Shown: positions 1 through 10,154 of the stretch, in pieces | Numbering within the stretch: the first letter of the stretch is position 1 | Layout of the letters: each line of letters opens with the position of its first letter | NCBI GenBank assembly: GCA_002049455.2 | Contig: KV919293.1 | Location: 1-28,324 of the forward strand | Length of the DNA stretch: 28,324 nucleotides | Direction: 5' to 3' | Source: Porphyra umbilicalis | Taxonomy: Eukaryota; Rhodophyta; Bangiophyceae; Bangiales; Bangiaceae | Translations under genes and position numbers: made by a program | The notes under the pieces: model-generated | What the model was told of the DNA's origin: nothing | The model's input: the letters and a program-made list of their open reading frames with translations, nothing else | Database searches by the model: none

Positions 1-170
1 TCATTGGGCAGTGGTTGAAGTCATCGTCAGTGGTTGATGTTTTCCCCAACATGTCCCAAAAGCGTTGGGACTCGTTGTTCCAACGAGCACCCGGTTCGTC
101 GGGGTTTGTTGGGGGACTCATTTGGGAATCGGGAGCGTTGGGCACAAACGCTGTCACGAGATAGAGCTTG
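1..170. repeat. Hairpin-rich segment, CCAACGA/TCGTTGG type (left)
   Basis: Contains short perfect inverted repeats: TCCCAA (54-59) with TTGGGA (65-70), and CTCGTTG (71-77) with CAACGAG (81-87), plus more copies of GTTGGG and CCAAC. A segment with the same motifs lies at 1735-1900. Confidence 0.5.
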
Positions 171-289
171 TCCTTGACTACTGTCGGAGTGGGAATGCAG
201 TTGAATTGGGCCGCTACTGCAATCAAAGTGTACGCGAGCAGCAAGCGGGTAAGTCCGGATATGGAACCTGATACCAGGTGTAGACAGTC

Positions 290-1271
290 TCCAGGCGGGA
301 GCGGGCGCTGTATCCCGGCGCGCTGTAGCCGGCGACGGCGGCGGCGTCGCGGCGAGGTGCACGCGGCGGAGACCCGCCGACGCCTGCCGCGTCGCCAGCA
401 GCGTGCCGCGGCGGTTGGCGATCCCGGCCACCAGTGCCGCCACCGCCGACGGGGGCACCTCCGCCCCCCCCGCCTTAACCAGCACCGTCGCTGCGCTGAC
501 CACCGCCGACACAATGACCGCCACCGTCGCGCCGGCGCCGCGGAGCAGCGCGGGGAGGCGGCGGTCGGCGGCGACGTCGGCGTAGGCGAGGCCGAGCGCA
601 CGCACAAGCGTGGCAATGACCGCCGCCGTCACATGGACTTTCCCGGAGCGGAGGTCCCAGACTTGAGTGGCGAGGGCGGTGGAGAGGGGACAAAACAGGC
701 GAGTGAGGACGCAGCGGGCGGCGTCGCCGGCTTCGGTTTGGGGCGCCCGGACCTGTGGGAAAAGGGGGGGGCGGGAGGACGGGGGAAGGGAGCGAGTGGT
801 GGGGGACGCGGTGGGGGGAGAGGGTGCACTTACCATGGGGAGGGCGCACCGCAGGGGAGACGCCAGTCAACAAGGGTCAGTGCCGAGCGCTCCACAGCGG
901 GCGGAGGTGGTGGCGGGGAGGCGCGTCGACCCGCCGTGGCAGCGCCCCCTCCCCCTGCACCTGCGCGCGCGCGCCGCGCGGCGTGACACCCCCCCCCCCC
1001 CGGTCCCTCTGCTCGGGCGCTCACCTCTCCCCCCCGCCCCCCCGAAAACGTACTGGCTTTGCGACACGAGCAGCCACGCCCGCCGCAACGCCGCGACGCG
1101 CCCCCGCCGCTCCCTCCGCGTCGTCTCAAGCGCCGCCGCGGCTTCTGTGATCGCTTCCTTCACACCCCGCCCGGTCAGGGGAGCCCTAACACGGGCGGCG
1201 GGAAGCCGATATCCTCCGCTATCGGCACCGCTGCCCCGTGCGGGAGGTGTGCCGCGAACAACGGCGCCTCG
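290..1271 (-). CDS. Possible multi-exon gene of unknown function (model incomplete)
   Basis: Three stretches on the minus strand look like exons. The first, up to 1271 and ending at 1054, contains VKEAITEAAAALETTRRE and RRAWLLVSQSQ and ends at a GTACGT donor (1053-1048), the same donor as the UBE2W-like introns. The second ends at 834 before a perfect GTAAGT donor (833-828). The third begins at 752 after a pyrimidine tract and CAG; it encodes LARGE hydrophobic stretches such as VHVTAAVIATLVRALGLA and ATVAVIVSAVVSAATVL, possible membrane helices. The 81-base interval 833-753 is a credible short intron, but the phases of exons two and three do not match as read, so a base error or another splice site is needed. 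I recognise no family. Upstream, about 1175-1651, a Ser/Pro-rich minus-strand frame could be a further exon. Confidence 0.4.
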
Positions 1272-1734
1272 TCATCGCCATGGGGCCATGTTGGCCAAGA
1301 TTGAGGGCCCGGCGGGGGAGGTGGCGGCAGGAGGGCAGGGGCGCCCCCCGATCGCCGCGCCGCCGGGGAGGCGGAGGGGGACAGCAGCCCCACGGGGGTG
1401 CCGTCGGCGCCGCCACCGACGCTCGCGCCGTCGCTGGGCGAGGAGGAGGACGGCCACGCGGGCGCGTCGGCCGCGGAGGATGGAGATGGGGGCGCAGGGC
1501 ACGTCGGAGCGGAGCCGTTGGGAGTCGGCGACGGCCGAGGCTGGCGGGCAGCGGGCAGCCGGCAGCGGTGGCTGCGGCTCCCGCGCCAGCAATCCCACGG
1601 GTGCTGAACATCAAAGGACATCAAATGCTCTGCATCTCTCGGTGTTGGCATCGGTCTTTAGAGAAGCTTGATCTACTTAGACGCTCTCCCGACGTCCTTA
1701 GGACTTCGTCGCGAGAGAGTCGTGCGAGAGGGCC

Positions 1735-1900
1735 CAACGATTCCGAGACATGTCGGGCTGTTCGTTGGGACATGCTGGGCCCCAACAAGCCCCAACGAAT
1801 GGCGGGTTCGTTGGGTCGATGTCGCAATGAGCGAGTCGTTGGGCGTTCGTTGGGGAATGTATCAGAAGCTGACGATTGGGGACTCGTTGACAGGCACAAG
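1735..1900. repeat. Hairpin-rich segment, CCAACGA/TCGTTGG type (right)
   Basis: The clearest hairpin is CCCAACGAA (1791-1799) with TTCGTTGGG (1807-1815), a nine-base stem with a seven-base loop. Further TTCGTTGGG copies lie at 1761-1769 and about 1838-1846. With the segment at 1-170 it brackets the GC-rich block that holds the possible gene. Confidence 0.5.
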
Positions 1901-2761
1901 GGGGTGTGTGGGGCATGACTCACCGCGAGTGGCGACAGAGCGCGCCGAGAAGGGGCAGTCGCGCAAGCATCGGGCCTCAATCCTGTCTGCAGACAGTGAC
2001 AGGGCGCAAACGAAAGACTGATGCGAGGTGCCCAACAACGGTTTCAAAGGGGTATACGCAAGCTTCCAGCGCACCCCAACGCGTCCATTCGGACGGACCG
2101 AGTGGCCTCGGCCGGTTTCCGGGCGACACACTGGCTCAGCCATGTCGAAGCTCTCGTGAGGGAACAATGACAGACTCGGGCATTGTGGCGTGCGGTCTCA
2201 CGAGATGCTTCCAATGCCTGCCCCCACGTGGTCTGCTTAATCGGAGGTATCGTGCCGTCAGAGACTGTGGGCTCTTTCCCGTCATCGCTGCCCGGAACCC
2301 AATCTCTATCCCTCAACACCCGGTCAATTCTCCATCCAATGTAAGTTTGCCATTATTCTTGGTCGACAGCAATCCGTCAAATATATTGGAAAGTGTAAAG
2401 GACCGAACCGGTCGTGCCTGTTGTGGATTTGCACAGGGTGTGCGGTCTGAACCCCGCGAGCTCCGCGTGCGGTCGCACACACAGCGTTATGTCCCCGATT
2501 CCTTAAAACTGAGAACTGCCAGATTCGAACACGCCCACCGACGGTTCGCAGAACTGTCGCACATTGATGATGCGATCAAATTACGCCCACTTTTTGTTGA
2601 TCTTGGAGACAGAGCCCGCAGTGGAGTTCAGAAGTGCTCAAAGACCATCTGCACCGATATTCAGTGGTAATCATCCTCACACCAGCACCTGCAGATTCGG
2701 CAATTGTCCCGCGAAGTTGCTGCCACATGCTCATGAAGGATCATTCCAGGCACGTGCGTGC
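1901..2761. other. No gene seen
   Basis: Balanced composition. A plus-strand frame runs to 2670 but begins only with GTG and has no recognisable motif. Nothing else is supported here. Confidence 0.4.
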
Positions 2762-3207
2762 AATACCCTGGCCTTCAGGGCAGTGGCGCGCTCGGCGACG
2801 CATTGTCACCGGGCACGCCGGCCGGCTCTATGGCCGCGAGCGCGCACGGGGGCACGTACAGCCACGTTGCCGAGGTGGGGGGGGGTCGGGCGGGGAAAGG
2901 GGTGCCGCCTCCGCCACCGCAGCGGCGGCGGCCCGCCGGCGTCGCGCGGCGCCCACGGGCGAGGCCGTCACTCCGCCGCGCAGCGCACCTGCGCACGGCG
3001 GGCAGGGCGGCCGACGCGGCGCACGGGCGGGCGGGTGGGACTGATCGCCGCGCGACGAGGCGCCTGTAACCGCGCCGCTAGATGGCGTCAGCAACCGCCG
3101 ACGCGCCGCCGCAATAGAAGACGGCGCGCAGACACGATCACCCACGGGTCATGGTGGGCGCGTCAAGCCCCGCAAGTCGCTGCGCGCGGTCACCGCGCGC
3201 AACTCGG
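2762..3207. repeat. 446-bp dispersed direct repeat, copy A
   Basis: Aligns almost end to end with 7600-8046, from aatacccTGGCCTTCAGGG to the shared GCAACTCGG, with many substitutions and a few small indels, by eye about 80 percent identical. GC-rich. On the minus strand both copies share a frame ending in WLYVPPCALAAIEPAGVPG (WMYVPPCALAAMEPAGVPG in copy B) and the same stop, so it may derive from coding sequence. Confidence 0.75.
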
Positions 3208-4188
3208 GGCGGTAGAGGGGGCACGGGGGCAGGCGCCGTCCGGGCCCAGTGACCCCTATGGCAGGACAGTCCTTCTCAGCCACGTAACTCCATTCGCTTT
3301 TAGCGTCATCGCGACCCTTCCAACACTGACACGCCCTCACACAGCGCGTTGATGAAATCTCGTGTCAGGTTCCAAGGTATCTGCAACAAGGCCGAACCGT
3401 ATTGCTGCTCGACCCCTTTGCGTTCAGAGAGAGATCGAAAATGAGTACATAACTCCTCTTTGCCCAATCTTTAAGGAGAAGTTCACATCCTTCGAGACAT
3501 ATGTTGCGAGACTCGCCGCAATGATCCCTCGGAGGTCTCGGGGAAGAAGTGGAGCAAGACCCTGACGGAGGAAAGGATGTGACACCGGCCAGCATTGAGG
3601 ATACATGCCAAAGATGCATTGAAAGACACGGTCGCTTTATTGTTGCTCGGCGCGGGCACGGGTGGCAGAGCAGACACGAAATCGATAAGAAAGCCACGGT
3701 GTGCTACAGAGTCACGCAGACATGTAGCTAGCTGCACACAGCCGCAAACTCTGACAGAGCTACAGGCCACCGGACAACAGCAAGCTCACCATGTCAGCGA
3801 CTCGCGGACACCACGCATGCTTGTGCGTATGACACAAGTTACTCGACTTCGATGTCAGCAACACCCATTGGTTTGCAAAGAAACAGAAGCCAAGAAAGAG
3901 GAAGCCATCGCACATATGCATGGTAAGGATACATGGGGGACGGGCGAGCGAACACGAAAAAGAAGTACGTGGTCAGTTCATCCAACCCATCCACCACCCA
4001 CCCACCGCGCGCGTCACACTATCCACACTGCGCCAGTGTGGATCCCCACCCAATCGCCACCACCACTAGTCCAGCGACTGCAAACGTCGTCCGGCCCGTC
4101 GTAGAGTGACTCCCCCCCGCCCCCGTGCGAGCTGGAGAGAATGCGTGGGATGGAGGGGATGCAGATAAGAATACGACAGGAACGAGGG
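3208..4188. other. No gene seen
   Basis: Moderate GC sequence with only short frames on both strands, none with recognisable motifs. Confidence 0.4.
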
Positions 4189-4335
4189 CGGTCGGCAGGA
4201 GGGTGGGCGGGGCGATCGAACAGAGGGTGGCCGGGGCTTCCGGCCAGGAGGGTGGGTGGGGCGGTCGACCAGAGGGTGGGCGGGGCGGTCCGCCAGGAGG
4301 GTGGGCCGAGCGGTCGGCCAGGAGAGCGAGCGGGG
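4189..4335. repeat. 24-bp tandem repeat, about six copies
   Basis: Degenerate units of 24-25 bases resembling CGGTCGGCCAGGAGGGTGGG followed by CGGGG. Every third position keeps GGTGGG. No conserved protein is encoded across it. Confidence 0.75.
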
Positions 4336-5514
4336 ATGTTGGCAGCACTTGTGCACTTGGGCGGCAGCCAGGAGCGGGGCTGGGGGCAGCATGGCAGTCA
4401 CCTGCACACATGCCGAGGGCGCGCATTGGCGCCGCCCAGCACTTCGAATTATTATTAATCGCCCCGCTATCCCCAAGCACAAGGCTTGACGTTTTCCAGC
4501 CCGCTGGTTGGCTGCCCGGTTGACCGGGGGCGCATCCTGGGTCCCCATTGGTAGCAGACTATCATGCCAACAGGTACTGAACAAAGTCTGGCTGACACAA
4601 GCTACGACGGTGAGGCGTCCGAGCAGAGGTCTCCATGTGCCCGCAAGAATGCATACTGTGTACGCCAAGTCTGCCTTGAACTGGGTGTGAAGGGTGCCGT
4701 TTGATCGCGCAAGGAGGACCTGCCCCATGACCCTGCCAGAGCTCTGCACGGCAATGCCAGCAGCCGTCCCACTCTAGCGACACCGTTTGCGCCCCCATCC
4801 TCCCCGACCCCCTCGGCATGTATGTGCAGCCCCCCTCGCCCCCCCCCCCCTGCCAGCAGGAGAAAGGAGTGGGAGAAGACAGGAAAGGAGGCAAGCACAA
4901 GTGTCCGTGGTTGGGCGGTGCCCGCAGCTATTGGGAGTAGACGAGTACGCACATGGGTAGGGGTGACCAGGTGGGTGGGGTAAGAAGGTCTCTGGGGGTG
5001 TCAGAAAGCCTTCTCAGACAGAGCCTTTTAGAGATCGACACAGCGACATTTGCGAGGATGGTGTCACGAGGTTTGCTGCATGGAAAAACATTTCTCTCAC
5101 GACCTCTCACGGTTCGCATATATTTTAAGTTCTCCGTGACCCAATTTGACAACGTGCTGTGCAGATCCCTGAGGACACGAATGCAGACTGCCACCTCTGA
5201 AACGGAGAGCAAGTCCCTTGATCTAAGTATATGTGTGCATCACTACACTTTGAGAGCACCCTGTCCTAAAGGCCAGGAAATTCGAAGATTACGCGTTAAA
5301 CGAGTTCAGAAACTGTAGTGATGAACTGCCGAATCACAGAGGTCACTCGAGAATCAGGCAATCTAAAATGTAGGAACTTCGCTGATCCACGGAACTGTTG
5401 TGCACATGATCCTTCGAGTCATGCTGAGGCCATCTCACAGGAGTTAGGCATGGCTATCTCAAAACACTCTTTCGCGTCTACTCGTTATAGATTTACATGC
5501 CGGCAAATTTTGAA
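4336..5514. other. No gene seen
   Basis: Unique sequence with a C-rich stretch at 4830-4852. Frames on both strands are short or start with non-ATG codons, and none has a recognisable motif. Confidence 0.4.
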
Positions 5515-6159
5515 CTATCCCGGCGATGAAATACCGACCCGCTCTGCAGTGCGAACACACGCGTCAATCTTTAGGATTCTCTTGTTCTCATTTCGCTGGT
5601 CGACTAAGTTACATGGCCAGAACTGATCATATCTAAGAGATGAAGAATAATGGGTAGTTGGCGACTTTCCCCGCGGGGAAGGGATACCATTGTCCGTTTG
5701 GCAGTTCTTGAGGTATGCAACCGCGGTCCCGTGCTCGTTCCATTTCCGTCCAGGCGACCGAGACTGCACGGCCGAGGGGGTGGAGGCGGACAGACGAGAT
5801 AGATCGGTTTTGGGCCAGTCAAACGAGGACTGGCCAGCGCGGACATCGCTCCAAAGTTCTGGGCCACCGCAAGACTGACGCCCGTCGCGCTGACACACTG
5901 GAGCCACATCTGCTGCAAGCCTGATGGCTTTGGCCGTTGGCTGCTGATGGCACAAATTTGCGCTCTGAAAGGACACGCTGACCTGTCTCGGCGACCGAGG
6001 GCGGAGCGATGCTCTTCACTTCACAGGTCGTGGAATTGCTTGTTTCAGGACGGAGAGTACCCGCGTCATCCCCGTGATGGTAACCTGTACACGCCACACA
6101 AGAGCTCGGGAAAAGACCAATCGAGCTCTGCTTGACGGCTCATCCAGGTCGAGCGTGGC
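5515..6159 (-). mobile_element. Possible downstream remainder of the integrase relic
   Basis: Minus-strand frames here contain scattered residues reminiscent of the C-terminal half of retroviral-type integrase cores (for example QQPTAKAIRLAADVAPV near 5930), adjacent to and on the same strand as the relic at 6160-6690. The match is weak and the assignment rests mainly on position. Confidence 0.25.
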
Positions 6160-6690
6160 CTATGACGAATAGCGTGACCGGTCGCGCTGCGGGCATCCGG
6201 CCAGGCGCTGCCCTGTTGATGCCTCGAAGGCAGGACGTTTGAGTGTCTCCGCCGGTATGGCCAAACGTGATGGGGAACGTGGAAGATGCTTTCGCCGAAA
6301 TGGGCGAAGCTGCCTGCTCAACGGACCCGCACGGCATCGCCTCGTAGACCCCCACCTCCCTCCCAATAGATCGGATCGCACCCCGCCCCTCTGCAACGCT
6401 TCGCAGAGGCGCGCCAAGTCGCGCCCTCCAAGCGTGTCGTACGAGGGGGCAGGGCCCCTTGTGTCTATGGCACGTGGCCACACTGCCTCAGGACTTGCCG
6501 GGACTAACTCGCCATAGTCACGGTCTCCTTTGCTCCCAGTGTTGCCGGCCGTACTGCTCACAGCACATCTTGCGAAGACGTGCCCCGTAAGTGGCAGGTG
6601 CAACAGAGCTCTCTTCTCAATAGGCCACTTCGCGCCACACCACAGCAGCGAAGTGCCACGGAGAGTCGCTTCACAGCTCCAATCGTGCAC
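6160..6690 (-). pseudogene. Decayed Ty3/gypsy-type retrotransposon integrase
   Basis: The minus-strand frame contains EATLRGTSLLW and WPIEKR, resembling the zinc-binding region of LTR-retrotransposon integrases. It then has GSKGDRDYGELVPASPEAV and AIDTRGPAP, matching the linker and the first catalytic Asp block (consensus near KYGxLP then VDxxGPxP). After about 6400 the homology moves to another frame (GREVGVYEAMPCGS), as in the strand following that Asp. Several zinc-ligand positions are lost and the frame is broken, so this is a non-functional relic. Weak traces may continue to about 5515 on the same strand. I found no LTRs by eye. Confidence 0.55.
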
Positions 6691-6959
6691 GCCGCTCCTT
6701 GACGGGCCCTGGACGTCTTTGTCGACCTTTTCAGAGAAGAATTGCCAGCAGGGTTTTCTTCTGCAGTATTCACTATTGGACGCCAGCGCTGAGGCGCGTG
6801 CGAACTTCGTGTGCCAAAAGCGCCGTGAGGCGACGTAGACGACAGCAAGAACTCCGCATCCTTCGAAAAAACCGGAAGCGAGTGCAAGAGACTACTCTGA
6901 CACAAGATAGTGGTGTTGTGCCCTTTCATCTAGGGTTCCTGGGAACGCTATCATGGGAG

Positions 6960-7265
6960 CGCAGGCGGATAGGGCGCCCAGAGGCGCCCTTCGAGCACCC
7001 AGAGCGACCTATGAGCCCAGTGGCCGCCCACACTAAGTTTAGCACCGGGCTAATAAGAATTGAGGGCCCTCATGTTCAAATATATGAACCGGTCTTCCAT
7101 GTTCGATCAGGGGTGCTAATTCACACTTCTTTTCGGCCCAGTGAATCCCATTACATCTTATTGAAAGCGCCCAGAATGCTCTCGGAAGTCTGGGGGCGCT
7201 GGATACTCGAGCGCCCAGCGTGCGCCCTTTGAGCGTCAAGAAATCGCTCAAAATCAGCGCCCCAG
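6960..7265. repeat. Hairpin-rich MITE-like segment, GGGCGC type
   Basis: Bounded on the left by AGGGCGCC (6971-6978) with GGCGCCCT (6983-6990), and on the right by GGGCGCT (7194-7200) with AGCGCCC (7210-7216). The AT-richer centre holds a smaller inverted repeat GTTCA/TGAAC (7074-7089). It is about 300 bp and non-coding, consistent with a foldback or MITE-like element; no target duplication was identified. Confidence 0.45.
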
Positions 7266-7599
7266 GGGGCACTCAACAATCCTTCTCTTGTCCAATAGTT
7301 TAACCGCAAAAAAAGAAGCAGTTCTACATATCCATTCTACGCTTTCACAGTAGCCTTCTTGCGCGCCTGGCGACTACTTTTTTTAAAAACAGCCGCACCG
7401 ATAAAGGAGGTAATTGGACAAGGGAGATATGCGGTGATCGAAACCCAGGGGGCGGCAAATGCTGGGAACAAAGTGTCATCGTAAAGACCATCTCGCTTTC
7501 ATGGTTTTCCCAACAAGCCTGTCCGGATGAATTATCCTGCTACGTGGAAAACATCCGGCAGGTGCTGAAGAGTCGCTGTCCGCATCAGATTGAGTCGGC
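7266..7599. other. No gene seen
   Basis: AT-richer unique sequence with A and T runs near 7308 and 7377. No gene or repeat is supported. Confidence 0.4.
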
Positions 7600-8046
7600 A
7601 ATAACCTGGCCTTCAGGGCGGTGGTGCCCTCGGCGACGCATCAACACCGGGCACGCCGGCCGGCTCCATAGCCGCGAGCGCGCACGGGGGCACGTACATC
7701 CACGTTGCCGTGGCGGGGGGAACGTGGGGTGGGGAAAGGGGGGCCGCCGCCGCCACCGCAGCGGCGGCCGCCCGCCGGCACCGCGCGAAGCCCACGGGAG
7801 GGACCGTCACTCCACCGCGCAGGGCACCTACGCACGGCGGGTGGGGCGGCCGACACGGCGCGTGGGCGGGCGATTGGGACTGACCGCTGCGCAACGGGGC
7901 GCTTCCAACCCTGCCCCTAGATGGCGTCAGAAACCGCCGACGAGCCGCCGCAACAGAGGCCGGGGCGCGGGCACGATGATCCGCGGGTCTTCACGGGCGC
8001 GTGGAGCCCCGTAAGACGCTGCGCGCGGTCGCCGCCCGCAACTCGG
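7600..8046. repeat. 446-bp dispersed direct repeat, copy B
   Basis: Partner of 2762-3207, in the same orientation 4.8 kb away. Flanks differ beyond the aligned part, which defines both borders: left near AATAACCTGG and right after GCAACTCGG. A protein-like minus-strand ORF fragment lies immediately to the right. Confidence 0.75.
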
Positions 8047-8062
8047 AACGATGCTGCTGCTG

Positions 8063-8560
8063 CTATCTCGGCGCTCGTTCCGGGTGCTGCTGCCCTGCAT
8101 CGAATGGCAAAGGCAGTCTGGTCAAGAAGGGAACCAGGGGGCAGCCGCTACCCCTGCGGATCTCCAGAACGGCACCAGCCATGGTGTCGCTTTCTTCAAC
8201 ACCCCCCAAGTGCACGCAGGCGCTGTTGATGGCGGCCGCGGCAGCTGCCGCGTCTGCGGAGCTCGCGTGGAAGGTGTGCGGGGCTGCTGCCCCCATCGCT
8301 CCTCTGACCTGAAATCCCGCCAGTTCCAGCACGCTGCTGTGCTCCCAGATCGCGGCGCACAACTCCAACGTCTCCGCGCTGAAGACACGAAAAGTGGCGG
8401 AGTCGGTTGCAGTAGCGACGGCGGGCGGCCCGCGGAGCGAGTCGGGGTGTGCCCCCGCCGCCGGCCACGCGCCGCGGCTCGACGGCCGCGGCGCGCCGCG
8501 CCGCGGACCGCCCGCCCAGTCTGCCCGGCGGCGCGGGGGGGCGCATCTGCCAGATTGAAG
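8063..8560 (-). pseudogene. ORF fragment, unknown; faint PUB-domain resemblance
   Basis: The minus-strand frame reads convincingly as protein: FRVFSAETLELCAAIWEHSS, then VLELAGFQVRGAMG, then INSACVHLGGVEESDTMAGA, ending at TAG (8065-8063). There is no ATG before the conserved-looking part and upstream the frame runs into the minisatellite, so it is either an internal exon or a gene truncated by repeat expansion. The pattern ending in ELAGFQV recalls the second half of PUB (p97-binding) domains, but this is only an impression. Confidence 0.4.
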
Positions 8561-8570
8561 TTTAAAGTCG

Positions 8571-8849
8571 CCAGTGACAGCCTGTGACAGTCCCTGTGAC
8601 AGCCTGTGACAGCCCCTGTGACAGCCTGTGACAGCCTGTGACAGCCCCTGTGACAGCCTGTGACAGCCTGTGACAACCCCTGTGACAGCCTGTGACAGCC
8701 CCTGTGACAGCCTGTGACAGCCTGTGACAGTCCCTGTGACAGCCTGTGACAGCCCCTGTGACAGTCCCTGTGACAGCCTGTGACAGCCCCTGTGACAGCC
8801 TGTGACAGCCCCTGTGACAGCCTGTGACATCTTTTGACAGCCTGTGACG
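8571..8849. repeat. CTGTGACAG minisatellite, about 26 units
   Basis: Mixed units of 10 bases (CCTGTGACAG) and 12 bases (CCCCTGTGACAG or TCCCTGTGACAG) in an irregular alternation. The array is highly homogeneous except at its edges (CCAGTGACAG at the left; CCTGTGACAT and CTTTTGACAG at the right), which suggests recent expansion. Confidence 0.95.
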
Positions 8850-9170
8850 GGACGTCGGCCATTACGCCCATCCTGAAGGAGAAGAGGGCAATGTAATCGT
8901 GGTGGTCAGCCTTGCTACTATCGCTTTCGTATTTAGCAAGGTGCCGGTGTCTTGTGGTTTTGGGTATCTCGTGGTGTGTGAGTGAGTGGCTGTGAGAGAT
9001 GCGCGTGCTCGGTGCTCATGGTGCGGCTGTCTGGCACAGATCAGCTCAACTGGATTGTATTGTGGGAGCTTGGTGCTTAGGACGTATACTGACTGCCCGA
9101 CGGGTCGGCCGAGCTGTGCTTCACCGCTGGTGCTTGCTGTTTGCTGCTGGCTACTTTCTGCTCCTCGTGT
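8850..9170. other. No gene seen
   Basis: T/G-rich unique sequence between two repeat arrays, with no convincing frame. Confidence 0.4.
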
Positions 9171-9395
9171 GTTTCGTGCTTGAGCCTAGAGCTTACTACC
9201 TTTTGCACTTTTCTTGCTGGTGCTGCTGCTTGCTGCTGTCTACTTGCTGCCCTTTGACTATTTCGTGCTTGTGCCTGCTGCTTGCTGCCTTTTGCACTTG
9301 TCGTGATTGTGCTGCTACTTGTCGCCCTTTTACTGTCTCGTTCTAGTGCCTGAGGCTTGTCACCTCGTGCACAAGTCGTGGTTGTGCTGATGCCG
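9170..9395. repeat. Degenerate tandem repeat, unit about 75-90 bp
   Basis: About three diverged units, each starting near TTCGTGCTTG..GCCTG, then CTTGCTGCC, TTTTGCACTT and TTGTGCTGCT. A weaker partial copy may precede it from about 9120. Asymmetric base use: T, G and C on the plus strand with little A. Confidence 0.65.
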
Positions 9396-9520
9396 GCGAT
9401 CACCACTTGCTGCCACTGTCATTAGAGAAGGGGCTTCTCCGCAGTTTCTTCGTCTGAAAGGCTGAGCGCCAGTCTAGCCGCCTCCGGATGTCCACTATCC
9501 AACCCCTCGCCATAGTAGTT

Positions 9521-10150
9521 TCACGGTGGTCTTGACAGGCTTCCAAGGTCAGGGAACCTTTTCCCCAGCCGACGTCCGTGAGATCCCACAAAGTGCGCGT
9601 TCCATGTGTATTTTCCCTCCTCGATCCCGTTTTGCCACAGCCATAGCTCACCGGCAGCCGCTAACACATCAACATCCATGATTGTGGAGCGGGGGATCCT
9701 ATCAACCCGCAGCGCCATAGACACATCCGCTGCCGTGCGCTATTCAGGCGACGTGACAGCGCCACTCAGGCCAGCCTTGTCAATGAGCTCGGACTGCTGC
9801 TTGTGCGTTTTTACGCGCGAGCCCGCGGACGCCACAAGCGGCTCGAGTCGTACACTGTTAGCCTCAGTCATGGCCTTCTTAGTCGTAGCTATGGGCTCCA
9901 TCGCCTTGACGCTCTCGTACATGGCCGCGTGCTCGTGCTCGGGGCATGCAAAGTGCACAGCCGATTGCGCCACGGTGTTCCACGGGATTCCGCATTGCAC
10001 GTCTCCTGGGAAAAAACGTTCGGGGTACAGCGCCTCTCCTCGCGAGCACTGGAAGTTGAGTTTAATCGCTAGTGGGCAGCCGCACAAGATTTGCCTCGAC
10101 CAAGAGACATGCTCCGAACTTCCGGCTGGTCGCAGTTTTGTGAACAGGAA
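9521..10150 (-). pseudogene. ORF remnant of unknown origin with internal stop
   Basis: One minus-strand frame is open except for TAG at 9742-9740. It contains CGCPLAIKLNFQCSRGEALY, then ERFFPGDVQCGIPWNTVAQS, FACPEHEHAAMYESVKAMEP, and after the stop VDRIPRSTIMDVDVLAAAGE and LWLWQNGIEEGKYTWNAHF. It has Cys/His pairs that could be a metal site. No ATG precedes the first part and a stop lies just upstream (about 10153). Probably a decayed gene or transposon fragment; no family recognised. Confidence 0.35.
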
Positions 10151-10154
10151 CTAA

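Noticed and set aside
1906..2670. A 254-codon plus-strand frame
   Set aside because: GTG start, no recognisable motif, and no coding-like composition.
4066..4749. A 227-codon minus-strand frame through the 24-bp tandem repeat
   Set aside because: GTG start; its Pro/Arg/His-rich repeats merely reflect the tandem array.
8571..8849. CRISPR array
   Set aside because: Units are 10-12 bases, contiguous and without spacers; it is a minisatellite in eukaryotic DNA.
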